Below, piece after piece: positions 58,530 to 64,000 of a stretch of 64,000 nt of DNA (its first letter is position 1; the number at the start of each line of letters is the position of its first letter). The translations under genes were made by a program, and so were the position numbers. Origin of the DNA: Asterella californica (lineage: Eukaryota; Streptophyta; Marchantiopsida; Marchantiales; Aytoniaceae); contig JAYKYS010000006.1 in the NCBI GenBank assembly GCA_036924285.1, forward strand, positions 26,138,001 through 26,202,000, read 5' to 3'. Below the pieces are notes generated by a model. The model was not told the DNA's origin and ran no database searches. It worked only from the letters and a program-made list of their open reading frames with translations.

Positions 58530-59594
58530 AAAAAAGATCAACTAGGAATCTTCGGACTTGGATGGGTATCTGCCGTGATCAAACGTTGCATGAACTCAGT
58601 CTCATAGGTGTGCAGGAATAGCTATAGGTTAGTGATGTACATTGCACAGTTAGTACCTATGGGGATTCCGATATAGGTGCAAAATAGATATAATTCAAAA
58701 CGTTATCCAAAATTTATGTTCCCCTTCTAGGTAAATCTGAACTCGAAAACTGTGGTCATGATCATATGATCAATTCCGAATATTATTCTCCTGTTTCGAT
58801 TCTTTCTAGGGAAACAAAACGCAAGAAATATGGACTCCAGACGATGCTCACTATTAAACTGCAAGCAGTTCTACGCTGATCCCTTTATCAAAGGGAATAA
58901 CCATGAGATGAGTGAAAAGGACAGCTAGATAGAAAATCCTCAAGCTAGTAACCAGCTGGCTAGGGTGCTTAATCGGCAGACCTCAATTGCAACATCACAT
59001 AGGGGGTGATGTTGCAATTGACGATCGACCATGAATGTGACATGCTAGGTGCTAGTAGTGGCATCTTCCGTCACTACTTATGTGTATGTCATGAGACTTC
59101 ATTACACTGCCAGAACATCCATTGAATTGGCCAGAACTCTTGCCTCGGATCCAACCAAACTTTCACAAGAGAAAATACAAGGCAGTCAGCTGTAGACTGG
59201 GAAGAAGTGACGAGTTCAGCTCTTTCCCGATGGAATTCGTCACGAATTTATTGAACGTCGAGTGAAGATTACACCTATTTGGCAACTACTTGAATGAGAT
59301 TACACCTAAAAGCTAACCAGAATCTACTTGAACATGAGTGTAATCTGCGCACTAAGTATATTCCCGCACTACCTTGTTTCCCACAAGTCCGACTGTCACT
59401 GTGTAAAGAACTAACGCTTAGCCTTATCCCTCCGGACTGCGCTAAGCTAAATGCACGGTTTTCCGGATAGGGAAGTCGACATTTTGGCAAAACAAGAAAA
59501 AAGGAATGTAAGCTGACCTTCTACATCAGGTTCAAAGTAACAAGCAGATCATTAATACTGGAAGTCGCCTGCATTTCTCTGCATATGTATGCAA
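58530..59594 (-). repeat. 3' flank of PPO copy C
   Basis: Same orientation as copy B's flank (44720-45965) but without the 197-bp insertion. It includes AGCTAACCAGAATCTACTTG and CCCACAAGTCCGACTGTCAC. At about 59008 a short stretch (GGGGGTGATGTTGCAATTGACG) makes a local palindrome with TGCAACATCACATAGGGGG just before it, replacing the ttcttatttcataa of copy B. Confidence 0.85.
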
Positions 59595-59696
59595 TCACTG
59601 GAAATCTTGCTTGAGGTTGGCGAAAGTGAATCCTGTTTTTGGGGTGCTGTTCCTGGCACCCTTAGAAACGATGGTGACGATGATGTCCTGATGGCA
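59595..59696 (-). pseudogene. PPO copy C: 3' remnant only
   Basis: 102 bp, i.e. the stop codon and last 33 codons, nearly identical to copy B. Homology ends inside ATGGCA at 59696, where sequence matching copy A's upstream flank (GCATGCAGGGAACC, about 13863) takes over. About 95% of the gene is gone. Confidence 0.95.
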
Positions 59697-60600
59697 TGCA
59701 GGGAACCCAACCTCGTTCCAATAAAGTTCCAACGCTGAATCGTCGTAAGTCACTCAATCTAGCTACTATGTTTACTTTCAATCCTGGTCCAAACCTGCCA
59801 GGAATTACAGAACATGTGGAATATACAGCAATCTGATGTTCTCCAGTCGCTTATATGCGCATTAATGACAAACATTGCTACAACGACGAGGAAAGGTGAA
59901 CGTAGTGGATATGGGATAATGGAGCCCAGAAACGAGTGCGAAGAGAAGTCAACGCTCCCTTTCATGATGACATGATCACGTATACCTCACCGGCATTTCG
60001 TGTGGGACAACTGGATGTTGAGTAGAATGTGTCATACTGTACCTGTTCTCACTGTGACTTTGCTGACTGATGGCAGTAACAGTATCGTTGCAATCGTGTC
60101 TTGTGTCTGTGAGATAAGACTCCGATAGATTTTGGTTAGACAGTTTACAGTGGTTCGGTGCCAGGACAACATCTACAAGCTGGACCTTCTTGCACAATAT
60201 GAGGACCAATTGCAAGATACGGATCCTTTGTCATGATGAAGAAACAGTGCCATCAACACACCCTTCTCTTCTCTTTTTTCGCCCGGGATCCTACTCTCCT
60301 TCGAATTCCTATCTGGTCACTTTCCTTTTCTCCTCCACTGTCACAGTAAAAGACTCTACGGACCTCATGGATCCACTCTTATGGGCATCTCGTGCCGACA
60401 CTTATGGGAAGCTAGTTGATACGGAAATGACAATCCATATCGAAATCATGCCTTGTAGATCCTAATCACCGGAACAATCAACAGTTCCTAGCTCTAGACT
60501 TGGCTATGGGCACTGCCACTATAAAACTGGCTTTATTGGAGTCATTACACGTGCACAGAACACCAATAAAGCTGGAAGGCTGATCATGATCATTACATAC
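59697..60600 (+). repeat. 5' flank of PPO copy C, in flipped orientation
   Basis: Matches copy A 13863-15180 in direct orientation, although the PPO remnant before it is in minus orientation. The piece is therefore inverted relative to its gene. Several parts are deleted compared with A (for example near 60130). CCACTATAAAACTGGC at about 60519 is the same TATA-like motif as in A. Confidence 0.8.
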
Positions 60601-60719
60601 ATGTTTATATCATAGCCTTGATAGGATCAATGTGTGACGCCAAGCTTAAGGAGCTTCGAGTGGTTCTGTGTACGTACACTGTTAAGATTCTCCAGGTTCT
60701 ATAGGCAGTTATGATCGGG

Positions 60720-62330
60720 TTGTACTATATATATTCTAAATGGTCGCCCATGAATCGTTTTTTATCAAGGGGAATTGACCTGGAAAGAGATTTTGATATT
60801 ATATTAATGCTAGTTTAGGGATATGCTAGTATTTAAGTAATATATATTCGACTCGTTCAAGCATCTTTCGGACAAAGTATAGTAACAGAAAATCTAACTT
60901 CTAATTGTTGTATATGGAAAAGATCACTACGGATTACCAAATATATGAAGGTAAAAATGCTTGGTTGAATCCTAGTTAGGTGTTAAACTATAAACCAGAA
61001 GGTGGATTAACGTCAGTATTATTAGTATTATATGTATTCAGTCAAAGTTAAAACTCCACCAGAAGTAAGTGCATACTACTTTACAGAAGAAACAGAACTT
61101 GTATAATAAAAGCTCATGGATAAACCGGATATACATGATTGATTGTATTAATTGTCTGGAATCTAGATTTGGACTTTGGAGGTGCTTCAACCTGCTGAGC
61201 CAAGGAGAATTATGAATTCGGATGTAATTCTACAAAGAAAGTGCAGAATACATCGATCCGATGTACACGCACACAACAGAAGAGAATACAATGCAGTAGA
61301 TCTGGAGGATAACAGTATAGGGGACCATCGAGGCAGTCAATGAGTGGCTTGCCTTTGACAAGAACGGACTAGATCCTTGTGAGATTAATCTGTAAACGGG
61401 ACACCAGCTTCTAGTTACACCACATGTAGACTAAGTACTTTCTGCGTGCCCAGGAATGGACTACAGGCTTATTTAATTTATTACCGCAGTAGAGCTCTAC
61501 ATACAAGTAATGCTCATGATCACTCAATAAGTACACATCAATGACATCACAAGAACCAGAAAGGATCCGGAGAAGGATACAGAAAAGCGGAAATGAAAAG
61601 ACACCTCTTTTCTTTTTCTGGTCTGGTTTTTGAAATAAGTCCTTACCAGTTTCACTATCCTATAATGCATGCTTTAAGTAGAACTCTTGTTCAAAATTAC
61701 AATCTGGCATGGTGAAACATATCAAGTTTTCGGTTGTTCCAGGCATTCTGCTAGTACTCAGATCAGATATAAACATTAACCATATTAATTTTGATCTGGT
61801 TTAATAATGTTATTTCAAATATCCAGGACCATCAGTTCTGGAACATGACGTAAACTAGGCTGGAGACGATGGCAGTCATCACTAGTCCAAGAATGTCCAG
61901 AAAGCTACAACATCATGTACAGGGTGCATGTTTTTGCTGGAGTGAGCTCTCTCACCTGTAGCCGTATTAGAAATAGAGCTTGAAAGTCCTGTAAGACGCT
62001 TTCTCCTATCAAACTCTTCTGCATTGAATTTGGATTCCTTCATCCTTGTTAAATTTACCTGATAGCTACTGAAAACCTTTTATAGTACCATCAGACGGAA
62101 ACAGTCAAGAAGCTTTAGGAACAAAAAATTCCTGCTCGCTATCAGAAAATATTAATCTATCCAGTATTATGACTTTATCGTGTCAAGTATGCTGGGATGA
62201 TTATTTGAATCTTTAATGAAAGTTGATAGGAGCTTCCAGAATCCAAACATACGCGGATTGAGTGACTTGTTGGTGATTGTCGGTGATTGTCTACACACCA
62301 TCATAGCCTTTGTTCACGTTTCACATATAA
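60720..62330. repeat. Inverted copy of 12130-13700
   Basis: Reverse complement of copy A's upstream neighbour, with small indels. It includes GTGCATACTACT, CTCATGGATAAACCGGATATAC and TTTTCTGGTCTGG. It also contains the 1.28-kb piece missing at 1973/1974. Confidence 0.85.
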
Positions 62331-63339
62331 TATTAGTGTTCACGAATGCACATAAAATATTAATGATGCAGCAGTCTACTGTATATTCCCGGAGCACAAG
62401 AATGTGAGTGATAGTATATATATATATATATATTACTCTTGTACCAATAGAAGTTCTAGACTGCATTGACAGGGAGAAATCATGCCGAACCCAGGATGGG
62501 AAAACTCCTACTTTCAACTATAAGTTTACAAAGAAGTAGGAAAAGCGGCCAACCTTGGGATTTGACACAGGCATATGATATGTTGAATCTATAACGGTGT
62601 AAAATGCTCATATGCTGTGATCGAGTGTTTACCTTGGACGATTGCACGCAATTTCAATGTGCACAGTAGTGAACTTCACAACATTTGTAGTGAAGTATTA
62701 GCCTAGTTCAGACAGAGCATTATTGCCATATTCGAGGAAAATATTTCACTCATACACTGAAACATGTAATATATACCATGGTAAAAACCAGAGCCCAGTC
62801 ACATCCATATCGAAAATTACAAAGTTTTGAAATATTATCAGCCAGAGAAAATACCCAGCATGAGAGCCATATGCAAATATGAGTTTTGGCAAAAGTAAAA
62901 AAGTTTATTAAGAACTTGATTCAACCGCAAAACAGAGTTTTGAAATAGTGAAACTCCACTGCAAGCTTTGTTCATGGGAAAATATGGGGATTTTCTTCGA
63001 TTTCCCCGTAACTTTTACACCAATATAAGGAAGTTGGCCATCAAGGGAAAGAATCAATGGAATACTATTCAATACAGGGAAATGATAAATTTATTTTTAT
63101 ATGTATTTTAAGTATACAACAATATTTTCCTACCTTTTGAAATGATTTCCTCATATGTGTTTTATATGAAATACCTGTAAATATTACAGGGAAATATGTT
63201 TCAGTCATATTTGACACCGCAATCATATATATGATGTACAATTCAAAATTAGAGTTGACATATCTAAGAGCTGATTAATTCGGGCTGAAATTTTTGTTTA
63301 TGATCCCGAACCATCTCAGGTTTAATTATTTCCTCTGTA
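62331..63339. other. AT-rich interval; no gene
   Basis: Contains a (TA)n run at about 62413-62433. No coding support. Confidence 0.5.
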
Positions 63340-64000
63340 TACTTTAGGTTTATGTGTGTTTAATTTAAGCCAGAAATGTATAAATAGACTACAACAGATG
63401 GTGCAATCACATTCTAACAAGTGTCAAGAATTTATTTACTGAAGTGTATTAGAATGCCGGTTAAATACTAGATAAATCCTTCTATACACCTATGTAGGTT
63501 AATACGTGTTTTTAAAAGAACTAGTACACACGGCGCAGCTGTAATTAACCAAGCAAGTGTCAAAATTTCATTCGTTCAGTATACGATAATTGAGGTGAAT
63601 ACTAGATAAATCCCTTTATACACCGATATAGGTTCATGTGTACCTAAAATTTAAACCAGATGGACATAAAACCTAGGACAGATGGAGCAACTACAACCTT
63701 GCAAGTGTCAAAGTTTCATTTGTAAGTCTACTATAATTGCAGTTAAATACTAGATAAATCCCTTTGTACACCTATATAGGTTCATATGTGTTTCTAAAAT
63801 TTAAACCAGAAGACATAAAACCTAGGACAGATGGCGCAACTACAACCTTGCAAGTGTCAAAATTTCATTTGTTAGTGTACTATAATTCAAGTTAAATACT
63901 AGATAATCGCTTTATACACCTATATAGGTTCATATGCATTCCTAAAATTTAAACCAGAAAACATAAAACCTAGGACAGATGGCGCAACTACAACCTGGCA
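63340..64000 (+). repeat. Satellite array, 148-bp period, continues beyond window
   Basis: The anchor CC.ATGTAGGTT / CCTATATAGGTT recurs at 63489, 63623, 63771 and 63919 (spacings 134, 148, 148). Each unit also holds AAATACTAGATAA, AAACCTAGGACAGATGG and GCAAGTGTCAAA. Later units are most alike, suggesting the array is younger or more homogenised to the right. Confidence 0.9.

Noticed and set aside
63489..64000. CRISPR-like array
   Set aside because: Units are 148 bp with no constant short repeat and variable spacers, in eukaryotic DNA. It is a satellite.

Overview
The window looks like nuclear DNA of a land plant, most likely a bryophyte (moss or liverwort). This rests on two nearly intronless plant-type polyphenol oxidase (PPO) genes with secretory leaders, many Ty1/Copia and some Ty3/Gypsy retrotransposon remains, and a decayed copy of the plant kelch/TYW2 wybutosine gene. 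No rRNA gene, CRISPR array, operon or other prokaryotic feature was seen. The species is an inference and cannot be fixed from the sequence alone.

Only two genes look intact: the PPO paralogues at 15623-17530 (+) and 45966-47867 (-). They sit in a duplicated block present three times. Copy A (about 13500-18450) is forward and copy B (about 44720-49400) is inverted. Copy C (about 58530-62330) has lost nearly all of its PPO: only the last 102 bp survive (59595-59696), fused to an inverted piece of 5' flank. A further inverted-repeat pair links 1751-2632 with 11270-13484, and 60720-62330 pairs with about 12130-13700. The locus has therefore been shaped by repeated inverted segmental duplication and deletion.

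Most of the rest is transposable elements. The left end (1-777) holds a gypsy-type gag on the minus strand. 2633-5200 holds scrambled remains of a Copia family called X here. 8990-10650 is a decayed ORF series with a ParB-like motif. 21439-22946 is a complete, very young, internally deleted Copia (family Y) with a 5-bp target-site duplication. 23008-25110 and 31679-34050 are two direct copies of X (LTR plus gag). Between them lies a decayed autonomous Y copy (26973-31678). 38123-43373 is a nearly complete Copia (family Z, minus strand) with a 5-bp target-site duplication. 51000-52030 is a gypsy-type gag on the minus strand.

Host-gene debris includes the kelch/TYW2 pseudogene at 35800-37620, inside a 3.5-kb segment bounded by 106-bp direct repeats, and a fragment resembling a plant aspartic protease at 43740-44250. 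The right end is AT-rich and finishes in a 148-bp-period satellite running off the window (63340-64000). No new enzymatic or defence system was recognised. The most interesting content is the three-copy inverted PPO locus with datable insertions and deletions, and several odd structures: a tRNA-like fold without an anticodon arm, a 639-bp clean insertion of foreign-looking sequence, and a short Copia that keeps an open frame although its RNase H has lost a catalytic residue.
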